The notes: generated by a model not told the origin, from the sequence alone. Positions 34,431 through 45,259 are shown, counted from the first letter of the stretch. The stretch: 64,000 bases of DNA from Candidatus Poribacteria bacterium (GCA_022821965.1 JAJECN010000054.1:1-64000), one strand, 5' to 3'. Translations and numbers: made by a program.

Positions 34431-35609
34431 CTATTGTCGGATATGATTTGCAACGATAATCAAATCCAAAATGTTTACGATGCCGTCTCCGTTGAGGTCT
34501 GGTGAATTTTCTCCGAAACGCGAGGCGACAAAGGCGAGGTCCAAGATGTTTACGACACCATCGGCGTTGACATCCCACGGCACCTGTAAGCCGGGCGCGG
34601 TCAGCGATCTCAGTTGGATTATGCCATCAAGGCTGGCACTCGCAAGTGTCTTTCCAGAGGGACCGTCAGTATCTGGTAGGAACGCTAAGGCAAAGACTGG
34701 GGCGGTATACCCTTCAAAAATTGCTTGTAATTGTCCGGTGCGCGGGTGCCACATACGAATTGTGTTATCCCAACCTGCGCTTGCAAGGTTTCCGCTATAA
34801 ATGCCGTGGACATCTGGCACAAATGCTAAGGCAAAAACAGGAGCAGTGTGGTCCTCAAACGTTGTAAGAAGCTGCCCGGTGTGTATGTTCCACAAACGAA
34901 TTGTGTTCTCCGCGTTGGTGTTCCAGTATCCGCCGCTTGCCAAAATTTGGTTATCGGGTGAAAACGCAAGTGCCAAAACTGAATCCGTATGTGCGGAAAG
35001 GTTGTGTCGAAGTTGACCAGTTTCTACATCCCATAACAAGATTGTGCCGTAAAAACTTGTGCTGGCAAGCGTTTTGCTATCTGGTGAGAACGCTAATGTG
35101 GTAACCATATCTCGGTGTCCATGAAGGACTACGGTATGGGAAGCCTGCTCCAAATTTAAGTTCCACAGACGAATTTCTCTAAAGCTTCCACTCGCAAGGG
35201 TATTGCCATTTGGCGAGAATGCCAACGCGACAACTGGATCGGCGTGACCTGTGAGGTTTGTTACATTTTCACGCGTGTGGATATTCCAAAGGTGAATGGT
35301 AGAATTTTCGCTCGCGCTTGCAACTGTTCGGTTATCGGGTGAAACCGCTATTGCTGTCGTGGTATTCGTCAACAACGGAAGTCGTGCGATTTTTTTTCCA
35401 GTATAGGTATCATATAGCGCAATACCGTCCGCAGTTGCCACAGCAATCTGCGTGCCATCGTGGGAAAAGGTTATAGCATTTACGGCTGTTGGACAGAGTG
35501 GAACCTTACCATCTTCAGACACGTGCCATTGTGTCACACCTTGTGCAAAACTATTGGGTAGGCAGAGGGCATGCGTAAAGAGGAGGACAAAGATTTGAAG
35601 TTGTCGCAC
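34431..35609 (-). CDS. Secreted WD40 (7 repeats) protein with two dockerin-type repeats
   Basis: The 392-residue paralogue of the next two genes, half their propeller size: seven WD40 repeats make one propeller. Dockerin-type loops are DVNADGVVNILDL and DLNGDGIVNILDL. The frame is open to 35684, but GGGAGG lies 8 nt before a GTG at 35609 from which a clean signal peptide starts (RQLQIFVLLFTHALCLPNSF), so GTG is chosen. hslU ends 81 nt upstream on the same strand. The first two dockerin segments here and in the gene at 29860 are nearly the same, which points to recent duplication or gene conversion. Confidence 0.9.
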   Translation of the reverse strand: MRQLQIFVLLFTHALCLPNSFAQGVTQWHVSEDGKVPLCPTAVNAITFSHDGTQIAVATADGIALYDTYTGKKIARLPLLTNTTTAIAVSPDNRTVASASENSTIHLWNIHTRENVTNLTGHADPVVALAFSPNGNTLASGSFREIRLWNLNLEQASHTVVLHGHRDMVTTLAFSPDSKTLASTSFYGTILLWDVETGQLRHNLSAHTDSVLALAFSPDNQILASGGYWNTNAENTIRLWNIHTGQLLTTFEDHTAPVFALAFVPDVHGIYSGNLASAGWDNTIRMWHPRTGQLQAIFEGYTAPVFALAFLPDTDGPSGKTLASASLDGIIQLRSLTAPGLQVPWDVNADGVVNILDLAFVASRFGENSPDLNGDGIVNILDLIIVANHIRQ

Positions 35610-35690
35610 GGTTAGCCTCCCTTTCTGCGTACGGACGAGCGAATTACCATGTTCTGAGCAGTCGGGAAACATCACCGGCGACAATTTAAA

Positions 35691-37178
35691 TTAGAGGATG
35701 TATCTGCTCAGATCCTGATCTCTAACGATTTCAGCCAATTCGGATCTGACATATTCAGCATCAATAGTCATGCTGTTCTTCTCAAGGTCGGGTGCGTCAA
35801 AGAAGAGGTTTTCAAAGAGTTTTTCCATAATAGTATGCAGACGACGTGCCCCGATGTCCTCGACGGATTCATTGACTTGGAAGGCGAGTGCAGCGATTTC
35901 GTCAATCGCATCATCCGTGATGGTTGCCTCAATCCCCTCCGTGCGAAGCAGCGCAGTATACTGTTTGACTAACGCGTTCTTCGGTTCTGTCAGAATAGAT
36001 TTAAAGTCAGCCTTATTCAGACTCTTCAGTTCTACTCGTATTGGGAATCTGCCTTGTAGTTCTGGGATGAGGTCAGATGGACTTGAGACATGAAATGCGC
36101 CAGCAGCAATGAACAGAATGTGATGGGTGCGAACCGCGCCGTATTTCGATGTTACCGTGCTACCTTCGATGATAGGGAGGATATCGCGTTGTACACCTTC
36201 ACGCGAAATGTCGGGTCCGTGCCGAGATTCTCTCCCCGCGATCTTGTCGATCTCGTCCAAAAAAACGATACCGGAATTTTCAACTCTTTGAATGGCTTCA
36301 GTGATAACAGCGTCCATATCAATGAGTTTTTCAGATTCCTCTTGCATCAAGATAGTGCGCGCTTCGGAGACCGGGACTCGTCGTTTTTTCGTCTGATTCG
36401 GTAGGATGTTACTGAACATATCCTTGAAATTGATGTCCATCTCCTCGATACCACCGGGCGAGAAGATTTCAACAAAGGGCATGCTCTGATGTTTGACATT
36501 GACTTCAACGGGTTTATCCTCAAGTCTACCTTCCCGCAGCCAATCCCTAAATTTTTCTCGAGTTTTGAGATAGCGTTCGCGTTCCTTCTCTCTGGCTTCC
36601 TCGGTTTCGTTCTCGACATCAGGACCGAGGTCGAACGGAAGTTGAAGGTTGATGTCATCATCCTCTTCCTCCGACTCGTCAAGTGCTTCGTCTTGCAAGC
36701 GAGGTCGTCGCTGGAGCGAACGAGGGACGGGGAAAATGCAATCCAATAGTCGTTCCTCGGTGGATTCCCGTGCTTTTTCCTGAACAGCTTCTGTTTGTTC
36801 TGCCTTGACCCGGCTAATGGCGGTTTCAGTGAGATCGCGAATCATGGATTCAACATCTCGTCCTACGTAACCGATTTCGGTATACTTTGACGCTTCTACT
36901 TTGATGAAGGGCGCGTCAACAAGACGTGCAAGTCTACGTGCAATTTCAGTCTTTCCTACACCTGTCGATCCTATCATTATGATGTTCTTCGGTGAAACTT
37001 CGTCTTGTATATCCTCTGCCAACATTTGGCGCCGCGCGCGATTGCGAAGGGCAATAGCGACGGAACGTTTCGCTTCAAACTGCCCTATGATATATTTATC
37101 TAACTCCTCAACAATCTGCCGCGGCGTGAGTGCAGCCGCTAAAGTGTTCTTGTCACGCGTTGCATTCAGTTTGTCCAA
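35691..37178 (-). CDS. hslU: ATP-dependent protease ATPase subunit HslU (ClpY)
   Basis: The AAA+ unfoldase that feeds proteins to HslV. The 495-residue protein has [20 protein letters not shown] at the N-terminus, Walker [10 protein letters not shown] (70-78), Walker [13 protein letters not shown], and a long charged I-domain in between. The C-terminal tail DLSRYIL is the part that inserts into HslV. It lies 142 nt downstream of hslV on the same strand, with a hairpin at the hslV stop. Length is a little above the usual ~450, mainly from the acidic I-domain. Confidence 0.97.
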   Translation of the reverse strand: MDKLNATRDKNTLAAALTPRQIVEELDKYIIGQFEAKRSVAIALRNRARRQMLAEDIQDEVSPKNIIMIGSTGVGKTEIARRLARLVDAPFIKVEASKYTEIGYVGRDVESMIRDLTETAISRVKAEQTEAVQEKARESTEERLLDCIFPVPRSLQRRPRLQDEALDESEEEDDDINLQLPFDLGPDVENETEEAREKERERYLKTREKFRDWLREGRLEDKPVEVNVKHQSMPFVEIFSPGGIEEMDINFKDMFSNILPNQTKKRRVPVSEARTILMQEESEKLIDMDAVITEAIQRVENSGIVFLDEIDKIAGRESRHGPDISREGVQRDILPIIEGSTVTSKYGAVRTHHILFIAAGAFHVSSPSDLIPELQGRFPIRVELKSLNKADFKSILTEPKNALVKQYTALLRTEGIEATITDDAIDEIAALAFQVNESVEDIGARRLHTIMEKLFENLFFDAPDLEKNSMTIDAEYVRSELAEIVRDQDLSRYIL

Positions 37179-37290
37179 GGGTAAACCTCCCCAAAATTAC
37201 CAATCCTACCAATCATCTCATAACCGTTTTGTTGGGATGAAGCCCGGTGTTTTCCGGACAACCGTGTATTACGAGATAGTCGTTAACAAC

Positions 37291-37324
37291 TTAATGCGAT
37301 GCTACTCGGATAGCATCGCATTAA
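37291..37324. terminator. Hairpin at the hslV stop codon
   Basis: TTAATGCGATGCT, loop ACTCGGAT, AGCATCGCATTAA: a perfect 13-bp stem. The hslV TAA stop (37321-37323) is in one arm. There is no T-tract. It could reduce hslU expression relative to hslV or protect the hslV message. Confidence 0.6.
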
Positions 37325-37857
37325 ATATCAATTGTGTCAACCTCAATTTTAGCATTCGTGTAAATACAAATTTCACTTGTGAGTTGAAGTGCCTCTAAAG
37401 CGATCTCTTTTGCGGTCAAGTCTGAGTATTTGAGCATGGCTCTCGCCGCAGCGAGGGCGATAGGCCCACCAGAACCAATTGCGAGAACATTGTCATCCGG
37501 GGCAATAACATCGCCGTTTCCTGAAATGAGATAGCTGTCGCTGTCATCCGCAGCGATCATTAAGGCATCCACTTGTCTTAGGACTCTATCGCTGCGCCAC
37601 TCTCGTGCAAGTTCTACCGCTGATTTCTGAAGATTTCCACGGTATTGCTCGAGTTTTTTCTCTAAATTTTCATATAAAGTAATCGCATCCGATGCGGAAC
37701 CCGCGAAACCGATGAGTACTTTGTCGTTATGAATCTTACGGATTTTGCGTGCCCCGTGCTTCATCGCTGTGTCGCCTAAAGTGACTTGACCATCACCCCC
37801 GATAGCAACCTCACCGTCGCGACGAACGGCTAAAATTGTTGTTGCGCGAATTCGCAT
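37321..37857 (-). CDS. hslV: ATP-dependent protease peptidase subunit HslV (ClpQ)
   Basis: The proteasome-like threonine peptidase of the HslUV complex, 178 residues. The protein begins [15 protein letters not shown]. Removal of the first five residues would expose the catalytic Thr6. [20 protein letters not shown] and [17 protein letters not shown] are family hallmarks. AAGGAAAA lies about 9 nt before the ATG. Gene order is arsA-like, membrane protein, hslV, hslU, all on the minus strand with short gaps, so one transcript is likely. Confidence 0.97.
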   Translation of the reverse strand: MRIRATTILAVRRDGEVAIGGDGQVTLGDTAMKHGARKIRKIHNDKVLIGFAGSASDAITLYENLEKKLEQYRGNLQKSAVELAREWRSDRVLRQVDALMIAADDSDSYLISGNGDVIAPDDNVLAIGSGGPIALAAARAMLKYSDLTAKEIALEALQLTSEICIYTNAKIEVDTIDI

Positions 37858-37931
37858 ACTTGTGATTTTCCTTTTCCGCAGTTAAAGGCTTTTGTTTTGG
37901 GGACGAATCGTCCGCTTGTTTTAATCTGCTC

Positions 37932-38663
37932 CTATTTCCAAACGTAAAACAGAAGGAAACCGAAGAACTGCAGTGCTCCCATAAAGATACCACACCGTAT
38001 CCCCGCCACACCTACGTGTTGTTCCCTCAGAAAACTACCGTCTACCCCGAAAAGGTAGGGGCACAACAGAAAAGTAAGCAGAAAAGAAATCGGCATAAAA
38101 ACGGGCACGGATGCGATGTGTGGTATCAAATCTACTTGCGTGGCATTCCACGTCCACAAATACGATGCACCAAACTCGTAAATCAAGGTACTGCCAATTA
38201 CAGCAACGATGCTCGTTATACCTGCCGCCAACATTGCAGTTCCTATGAACCCAATTCTTGGACTACCAGACTCGGATACAAAACGAGTTCGGAAAATCGT
38301 CGCGAGTCGCTGATAGCAGTATGCTGATAGCGTCGCGAATACCACCCAGTTCAGTATGAGTCCAATCGGTGTCGTTTGATCCGCCAGAAAATCCGAACGA
38401 AGGTAGAAGATCAGGTGAACTTTCCGTGAGAACAGCCAATCTATCGGGACATAGGTCAGCGTGGTTGCGATCCCAAAAATGGAACTCCTCGAAAGCAGTA
38501 CTGCATCCTCGTCAGTCTGCCAAATACAATAGAGAAATAAAACGGTTGCAATCAACACGTTTGGATAAAGAACCCAAATGGTGCCAATGCGACTCGCTAT
38601 AAAGAACGTTAAAAGTGTCGTCCCTGTTACAATAAAAACCGCCGTGTCCGCTTTAATTCGCAT
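37932..38663 (-). CDS. Integral membrane protein of unknown function
   Basis: A 243-residue protein with about seven hydrophobic helices (for example VFIVTGTTLLTFFIASRIG, VLIATVLFLYCIW, PVFMPISFLLTFLLCPYLF). A short loop VPIDWLFSRKVHLIFYLRSD carries charged residues. I do not recognise the family with certainty. It starts 18 nt after the ArsA-type ATPase gene and ends 74 nt before hslV, so it belongs to the same operon. A link to tail-anchored or membrane protein handling is possible but is inference only. Confidence 0.8.
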   Translation of the reverse strand: MRIKADTAVFIVTGTTLLTFFIASRIGTIWVLYPNVLIATVLFLYCIWQTDEDAVLLSRSSIFGIATTLTYVPIDWLFSRKVHLIFYLRSDFLADQTTPIGLILNWVVFATLSAYCYQRLATIFRTRFVSESGSPRIGFIGTAMLAAGITSIVAVIGSTLIYEFGASYLWTWNATQVDLIPHIASVPVFMPISFLLTFLLCPYLFGVDGSFLREQHVGVAGIRCGIFMGALQFFGFLLFYVWK

Positions 38664-38681
38664 ACACTTCTCAATAGATGT

Positions 38682-39875
38682 CTATGGTTGATTTTCTCCG
38701 TCAAACTTAATCACGAGCTGATCGCCGGTTAGTTTTGCCCCGGTTGTTTTTTTATTGGAGAGGGTCCGCGGTAATGTGACATGTTGCTTAAAACCACCCA
38801 CCGTGACGATTAATTCATCGCCATGTTTTGTCAATTCAATCTCATCTTTGCTCAAAAAGGGGAGACGCATAGACAATTGATACGCCTCTGCTGTTTTTTG
38901 GAATTGATAGGGACGTTCTTTAGAAAACTGATCTGCTGGATTAATCTCGGAGTAGAGCGTATCTGCCAACCGGTGTAGTCCTTGTTCCCCCACGATCTCT
39001 TCAGAGAACAGATTCACTTTCCAGACGGGTACGTCCGAGAAATAGTCCATCGCCTCTTCAATATAGTGCTGCTGCGTTTGTTTCCAGGCTTCAAAGTACG
39101 AAGCATCGATTCCATCGGGAAAGATACGATTGATGATCACGGCGTCGATACAGAGACCGTAAAGGCAAAAATACATAAACGCGCGTTGTGTTTCTTTGAT
39201 AACAATTTTTTCGGGATTCGTTACCAAGCGGACTGTCGTGATTTCGGGATCTGTTAGCACGCCGTCAATCCCTTCCAACTTATCGAATAGATCTTGAATA
39301 TTTTGAAAGTAGTTATCCCGCGGAATTGGGACTGAACTCACGCGTTCAATCACCGGACCTGCAAGTTTTGCCAGATTGCGTTCCAATTTGAAAATGTGGC
39401 TCATGTACCACTCTAAGGTTGTCGGGATACTAACGAACCGGAGCGATTCCCCGGTTGGTGCGCAGTCAAGGATAATTACATCATAACTTTTTTCACGGAC
39501 ATATTGGTTGATATAGAGAAGGGCACAAATCTCTTCCATCCCCGGAAAAACCGCTATTTCCTCGGCAACAAGACTGTCAAGCCCGGAACGATTCAGCAAC
39601 GAACGGATGTAACTATAGACATCATCCCAATATTCAACAATTGCTTCCTGGACGTTAATCTCCTGTATCCAGAGGTTGTCGCTGATTCGGATTTGTTTCT
39701 CTTTGTGCTGGCGTACAAGTTTCTCGTGGTTATCAAAAGCATCTCGGAGTGAATGTGCCACGTCAAGCGAGATGACAATAGTCTTGTAACCAAGTTCAGC
39801 GAGTTTGATGCCTGTGGCGGCGGCAATGGTTGTTTTGCCGACACCGCCTTTACCCGTATAAAGAATAATTCGCAT
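38682..39875 (-). CDS. ArsA/GET3-type ATPase
   Basis: A 397-residue P-loop ATPase of the ArsA/TRC40 family. The deviant Walker A, GKGGVGKTT, is at 8-16, followed by switch I VISLDVAHSLRDAF and switch II ILDCAPTGESLRF. The C-terminal ~90 residues (LPFLSKDEIELTKHGDELIV) match the small HSP20-like domain found in many bacterial ArsA homologues. No arsenic genes are nearby, so arsenite export is unlikely. A chaperone or targeting role is more plausible. AGGAA lies 9 nt before the ATG. It is divergent from rplM. Confidence 0.92.
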   Translation of the reverse strand: MRIILYTGKGGVGKTTIAAATGIKLAELGYKTIVISLDVAHSLRDAFDNHEKLVRQHKEKQIRISDNLWIQEINVQEAIVEYWDDVYSYIRSLLNRSGLDSLVAEEIAVFPGMEEICALLYINQYVREKSYDVIILDCAPTGESLRFVSIPTTLEWYMSHIFKLERNLAKLAGPVIERVSSVPIPRDNYFQNIQDLFDKLEGIDGVLTDPEITTVRLVTNPEKIVIKETQRAFMYFCLYGLCIDAVIINRIFPDGIDASYFEAWKQTQQHYIEEAMDYFSDVPVWKVNLFSEEIVGEQGLHRLADTLYSEINPADQFSKERPYQFQKTAEAYQLSMRLPFLSKDEIELTKHGDELIVTVGGFKQHVTLPRTLSNKKTTGAKLTGDQLVIKFDGENQP

Positions 39876-39978
39876 TATTTTGAGTTCCTGGCTGCTGCGG
39901 TTTGTGTAAACTTCCTACAGTATACCACAAAAAAAGACGGTTTGCAAGGAAGACGTTGCATAGAACATGGCAAAAAAT

Positions 39979-40007
39979 TTGACATACACCCTCTTTCGTG
40001 ATATAAT
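39979..40007 (+). promoter_or_regulatory. Sigma-70 promoter for rplM-rpsI
   Basis: A perfect -35 TTGACA (39979-39984) and -10 TATAAT (40002-40007) with 17 bp between. Transcription would start near 40014, leaving a leader of about 70 nt before the rplM ATG at 40086. Confidence 0.9.
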
Positions 40008-40085
40008 ATTATGCGGTTGTGGGTGCTATCACATGGCACGCGAACAACAAATGATAAACATTTTGGGTCGAAGGGGCAAGAAATC

Positions 40086-40526
40086 ATGGTACTGAAAACG
40101 AAAACCTATTTTCCAAAAACAGGGAAAGACATTAAATGGTATGTGGTGGACGCGGAGGGGCAGGTGCTCGGGCGTTTAGCCTCCCGTATTGCACAGGTGC
40201 TGCGCGGAAAAAACGATCCGCGGTTTACACCTCACGCCGATTTAGGTTTTCGCGTTGCTGTTGTGAATGCGGAGAAAGTGCACGTCACGGGCAATAAAAG
40301 AGAGCAGAAAACCTATTTTAGGCATAGTGGCTATCCCGGTGGTGATAAATACCGAACTTTCAACGAACAGATGGCTCGGAAACCGGAGGAGATTCTCACA
40401 AGTGCCGTCAGAGGGATGCTCCCTAAGAATCATCTCGGTCGGCAGCTGATGAAGGGTCTCAAGGTTTACGCTGGGCCGACACACCCGCACCAAGCACAGG
40501 AACCGGAAGTCTTAACATTCGATTAA
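40086..40526 (+). CDS. rplM: 50S ribosomal protein L13
   Basis: The 146-residue large-subunit protein binds 23S rRNA early in assembly. [19 protein letters not shown] and [19 protein letters not shown] are family signatures. The frame is open from 40011, but that part lies at the transcription start of the consensus promoter, and AAGGGG is well placed before the ATG at 40086. rpsI follows 37 nt later, the usual L13-S9 pair. Confidence 0.97.
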   Translation: MVLKTKTYFPKTGKDIKWYVVDAEGQVLGRLASRIAQVLRGKNDPRFTPHADLGFRVAVVNAEKVHVTGNKREQKTYFRHSGYPGGDKYRTFNEQMARKPEEILTSAVRGMLPKNHLGRQLMKGLKVYAGPTHPHQAQEPEVLTFD

Positions 40527-40563
40527 TCAGGTTGGGGATTCCGATCAGGGGTATCCTACAACT

Positions 40564-40977
40564 ATGGAGAGCACGAACAGTATGGCTATTGAACAATTCT
40601 GGGGGACCGGCAGACGCAAAACCTCAGTCGCGCGCGTTCGAATCATTCCCGGTGGTGAAACCGGGGTTACCGTTAATAAAAAACCGATTCAAGAGTATTT
40701 TGATCGTGCAGACCACTGGCAGGCAGCACAGCGCCCTATTGAACATGTTGAGAAGGTCGGCGAATATGCTGTCCATGTCAACGTGAAAGGTGGCGGAAAG
40801 ACTGGACAGGCTGGCGCAATCTCACACGGACTTGCACGTGCGCTTGTCAAAGCAGATGAATCCTTGAAGTCTTCGTTAAAAAAGGGTGGATTTTTAACGC
40901 GCGATCCGAGAATGGTCGAGAGAAAGAAGTACGGGCAGAAAGGCGCGCGGGCACGCTTTCAATTCTCCAAACGTTAG
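40564..40977 (+). CDS. rpsI: 30S ribosomal protein S9
   Basis: The small-subunit head protein, whose basic C-terminal tail (GARARFQFSKR) reaches toward P-site tRNA. FWGTGRRKTSVARVRIIPGG at the start and LTRDPRMVERKKYGQKG near the end are conserved. Length is 137 residues from 40564 or 131 from the in-frame ATG at 40582, which has GGAG about 11 nt upstream; the shorter form fits the family better. It is co-transcribed with rplM. Confidence 0.96.
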   Translation: MESTNSMAIEQFWGTGRRKTSVARVRIIPGGETGVTVNKKPIQEYFDRADHWQAAQRPIEHVEKVGEYAVHVNVKGGGKTGQAGAISHGLARALVKADESLKSSLKKGGFLTRDPRMVERKKYGQKGARARFQFSKR

Positions 40978-41174
40978 AATTGTCGCGTTTTTCGCACATT
41001 TACAAAATTTAACGCAAGCCTCCACCTCTCGCTGGCAGGGTTTCAATCCTCTTTAGAAACCCTTCGGGAGTGTCACACGCACATTCCTTTTCCGCCAGCA
41101 ACAGTGCACTGTTAAATCACCAGTTTTATTAGAATACCAAAAGTACGCGTGGGCTATGAAACAAGCGTGGATAA

Positions 41175-42497
<1,323 letters not shown>

Positions 42498-42545
42498 CGT
42501 GCGTTCTGATAAATGTGAATTTTTTCTAAATTTTGGGGTTTTAAT

Positions 42546-42574
42546 TTGACATCCACCGAAAAGTATGGTATCAT
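42546..42574 (+). promoter_or_regulatory. Promoter for the tRNA genes
   Basis: TTGACA (42546-42551), 17 bp, TATCAT (42569-42574), ending 16 nt before tRNA-Lys. It probably drives both tRNAs to the terminator at 42828-42861. Confidence 0.75.
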
Positions 42575-42590
42575 TAAATGTTGTTAGTCT

Positions 42591-42663
42591 GAGCCGTTAG
42601 CTCAGCTGGTAGAGCATCTGACTTTTAATCAGGTGGTCACAGGTTCGATCCCTGTACGGCTCA
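42591..42663 (+). tRNA. tRNA-Lys (anticodon TTT)
   Basis: A 73-nt cloverleaf: acceptor GAGCCGT/ACGGCTC, D-arm TAGCTCAGCTGGTAGAGC, anticodon stem TCTGA/TCAGG with loop CTTTTAA, T-arm with GGTTCGATC, and discriminator A. CCA is not encoded. Confidence 0.96.
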
Positions 42664-42721
42664 TTTACTTTTCTTCTAATCGAACCAGTGTGGAATTGAA
42701 GTGTACGACTCACATTCTTAT

Positions 42722-42796
42722 GCCCCCGTCGTCTAGCCTGGCCAAGGACACCGCCCTTTCACGGCGGCGACACGAGTTCAAATCTCGTCGGGGGTA
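42722..42796 (+). tRNA. tRNA-Glu (anticodon TTC)
   Basis: A 75-nt cloverleaf: acceptor GCCCCCG/CGGGGGT, anticodon stem CCGCC/GGCGG with loop CTTTCAC, T-arm with AGTTCAAAT, and discriminator A. CCA is not encoded. It lies 58 nt after tRNA-Lys. Confidence 0.95.
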
Positions 42797-42827
42797 TTTT
42801 TTACCGCAAATAGTCCTCTTAAAAAGG

Positions 42828-42861
42828 CAAGCCCCATAAAAAATGAGGCTTGTTTTTTTTT
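42828..42861 (+). terminator. Rho-independent terminator after the tRNAs
   Basis: CAAGCC...GGCTTG, extended by CAT/ATG with one mismatch, followed by nine T. This is the clearest intrinsic terminator in the window. Confidence 0.85.
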
Positions 42862-42977
42862 ACTATCCTTCCAATCATGCCCATTCCGGACAGAAGATTG
42901 AATTACCGGCATTATACCAAATCTAAAAAATAAAATCGCATTTCAGTGGTTTTGAAACGCACTAAAAGTTGCTGTAT

Positions 42978-43012
42978 GTAAGAGCGCAATGAATTGCGCA
43001 ACTACGAACCGG
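42978..43012. repeat. 35-bp hairpin repeat (GCGCAAT type), copy 2
   Basis: GTAAGAGCGCAATGAATTGC followed by GCAACTACGAACCGG. It is the inverse of 29514-29548 with a few substitutions, and forms GCGCAAT-GA-ATTGCGC. Confidence 0.6.
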
Positions 43013-43048
43013 ATACCTTCATTCGCTAACGCTATGGGTTGACCTTCA

Positions 43049-44737
43049 TCAATCCGACAGAAGGGCATCCACAATTGATTCCAACCTCGTGCCCCAAACT
43101 TCAGGGGAGTGAACTCTTCCGCTTCGCGCCTCAACCACCTGTCTATTGGTATCAATCAGCACAATTGCCGGAATTTGTTCGCTTGAGCCGATGCCAAATT
43201 GCTGGGCGAGCGGGCCATTCCATCCACTTCCATCGTAGATGTGGTGTCCTTGATAGTCCTTCTCGCGGATATAGTTGCGTAGTGCTTCTTCGTTGCTCCA
43301 ACCTGCAACATCAACGCCAATAAGCTCAAACCCTTTGTCGTGGTATTTTTCATAAACCGCATCCACACACCTTAATTCTTGCTCACAGTAGTCGCTGGTT
43401 GTCCAAAAATAGAGCAGCGTAACCTTCCCGCGGTATGTCGAAAGCGAGATGGACTTTCCATCTACAGAGACTGCTGAGAAGTCTGGAACTACTTTCCCAA
43501 CCCGTGTGCGTTCAGTCCACTTTATGAGTTGCCCGAGTTGTTCACCTCTGGTCTCAACCGAGATAATCTTGCCATCTCGATCAATAAGCCATTGTGAAGG
43601 CAGGCTATTAATGCCGAAATACCGACCGAGTTCACTGTTCCACCCTTTACCATCAAAAATCAGGAGCCACGGGATGTTATGCGCCTCAATAAATTCGCGG
43701 AGTTCCGCTTCGCTTTCGTCTAAACTCACACCGATAACGTCAAAGCCATCCTTGTGATGGTGCTCGTATGCTTCTTTAATATACGGCATCTCCGGCGCGC
43801 AGAAGCCACACCATTTTGCGCAGAAATTGAGAAGCACCATTTTGCCTCGGTAATCGGAGAGCGAAATCGGTGTACCATCAAGTGCCACCGCTGAAAAATC
43901 GGGAAGTTCTTTGCCAACCCATGCTGTCTGTTTCCATACAGCCTCCGATTCTGAATGACCCGTCCACGGATATTTCTGTGCTAATTCCGTCTCACCCAAC
44001 GTTTCATAAATATCATTGAGTCCGTGTAAAGTGTACCAATCCTCAGGTTCTTGTTCGAGCCGTTGTTGAAAAGCGTGCTGTGCTTCAACGACCAGACGTT
44101 TACACCGCGTAACCAGCTCGGCGTTTTCCTCTGAATTCCTCATAAAATCCCGATAGATGTAGCAAGGCGTTCTGCCTGCATCCTTGTAAAGTTTTGCCAG
44201 CCAGTGATACAATTCAGATTCATCTTGCTGTTTTGCTCTTTTAAACAGCCTTTCGAGTGCGGTAAGCGTCAATTCAAACAGGGGATCTAAGTACTTATTG
44301 TAATGGGTGTAATGTCTAATTGCAAAAAAACAGGTTTCCGCATCGTTAAGGACTTGCATCATCGCCTGTTCAAGGAATAGAAGATCACTATCTTTCTCGC
44401 CGTTAAAAACGTGTTTATCTTCCCAGACAATGATTGCTAACATCTTTGCCGCTGCACCGTTGTCTGGCTGTTTTTCAAGTATTTCTTCGGAGAACTCTCG
44501 GAGTTCTAAACACATCGCTTCGGGAAAACATGAGACGTACTCAGGAAGTTGCGGCGGTAATGTCGTTTTACCATCAACAACGCCTGCTTCAATCTTCGTC
44601 TTGAGGTAATCCAGAAGTTGCTCTTGGACTTTCTGCGTGAGTTCCCATTCAGGAATTGAAAGCCCGCGGTTCTCAAGAGAATCAAGATAAGTCTCCCAAA
44701 AATCTGTGTTTTCGGTTGTTTTATTGCCTACTATCAT
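43049..44737 (-). CDS. Double thioredoxin-like (redoxin/TlpA-type) protein
   Basis: A 562-residue protein without a signal peptide. Residues ~1-280 are helical, resembling TPR-like helices (YTLHGLNDIYETLGETELAQ). Residues ~285-420 form a TlpA/AhpC-TSA-like thioredoxin domain with an active CxxC in FCAKWCGFCAPEMP. Residues ~425-560 form a second such domain in which the motif is degraded (WTTSDYCEQEL; only one Cys). The second domain may be structural. It may be a cytoplasmic disulfide reductase or sensor; the lack of a signal peptide is unusual for TlpA types. GGAGG, inside the upstream in-frame ATG at 44749, serves the ATG at 44737. Confidence 0.88.
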   Translation of the reverse strand: MIVGNKTTENTDFWETYLDSLENRGLSIPEWELTQKVQEQLLDYLKTKIEAGVVDGKTTLPPQLPEYVSCFPEAMCLELREFSEEILEKQPDNGAAAKMLAIIVWEDKHVFNGEKDSDLLFLEQAMMQVLNDAETCFFAIRHYTHYNKYLDPLFELTLTALERLFKRAKQQDESELYHWLAKLYKDAGRTPCYIYRDFMRNSEENAELVTRCKRLVVEAQHAFQQRLEQEPEDWYTLHGLNDIYETLGETELAQKYPWTGHSESEAVWKQTAWVGKELPDFSAVALDGTPISLSDYRGKMVLLNFCAKWCGFCAPEMPYIKEAYEHHHKDGFDVIGVSLDESEAELREFIEAHNIPWLLIFDGKGWNSELGRYFGINSLPSQWLIDRDGKIISVETRGEQLGQLIKWTERTRVGKVVPDFSAVSVDGKSISLSTYRGKVTLLYFWTTSDYCEQELRCVDAVYEKYHDKGFELIGVDVAGWSNEEALRNYIREKDYQGHHIYDGSGWNGPLAQQFGIGSSEQIPAIVLIDTNRQVVEARSGRVHSPEVWGTRLESIVDALLSD

Positions 44738-44760
44738 AATTTCCTCCATGTGCTACTTTT

Positions 44761-44982
44761 ACTAAAGTTTGGACGATTTTTACGCAATAAACATGTCGCC
44801 CCTACGGGGCTTAGCTGCGCGGGGGAGATCTTTTCTATAGACATATCGCCCCTATGGGGCTGCGTATCGGTGCTTCTGGGTTTATTTTTCTGTGAGTTAC
44901 GTTTGTGTCTGTACCACTCAGAAAATCCGAAAATGTGGTGGAAACAGCACCTGATCTGGAGAGAAACTATCCAAACTTTAGT
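44761..44982. mobile_element. MITE-like element, family A, copy 2
   Basis: It starts ACTAAAGTTTGGACGATTTT and ends ACTATCCAAACTTTAGT. It contains two CGCCCCTA.GGGGC hairpins and the internal segment GTTTATTTTTCTGTGAGTTA, which is also in copies 1 and 3. It fills the gap between the redoxin gene and the ferredoxins. Confidence 0.75.
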
Positions 44983-44995
44983 TTACTGTAGAGTC

Positions 44996-45259
44996 CTATT
45001 GAAAATATTCGGCGTTGATCTCTATGAAATGTTCCCATTCCTCTGGTACATCCTCTTCCATAAAGATCGCCTCAACAGGGCATTCGGGTGTACACACATT
45101 ACAATCGATGCATTCTTCAGGATCGATGTAAAGTTGATTCACTGCTTCATATTCGTCGGGGGATTCGTTCGCATGTGGATAAATGCAATCCACAGGACAT
45201 ACGTCAGCACACGCGCTGTCTTTTACGTCGATACAAGGCTCGCAAATTACATAAGCCAT
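44996..45259 (-). CDS. Ferredoxin, 7Fe/8Fe bacterial type
   Basis: An 87-residue electron carrier. The first cluster motif is C-x7-C-x3-CP with a following Cys (CIDVKDSACADVCPVDC), as in Thermus/Azotobacter-type 7Fe ferredoxins. The second is the C-x2-C-x2-C-x3-CP motif CIDCNVCTPECP. AAGGAAGA lies 9 nt before the ATG at 45259, so the upstream extension to 45301 is not used. It is 64 nt downstream of a close paralogue, on the same strand. No partner reductase is adjacent. Confidence 0.95.
   Translation of the reverse strand: MAYVICEPCIDVKDSACADVCPVDCIYPHANESPDEYEAVNQLYIDPEECIDCNVCTPECPVEAIFMEEDVPEEWEHFIEINAEYFQ

Noticed and set aside
40014-40085. L13-type autoregulatory leader RNA before rplM
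   Set aside because: The leader is about 70 nt and I see no convincing conserved structure; only the promoter is supported.
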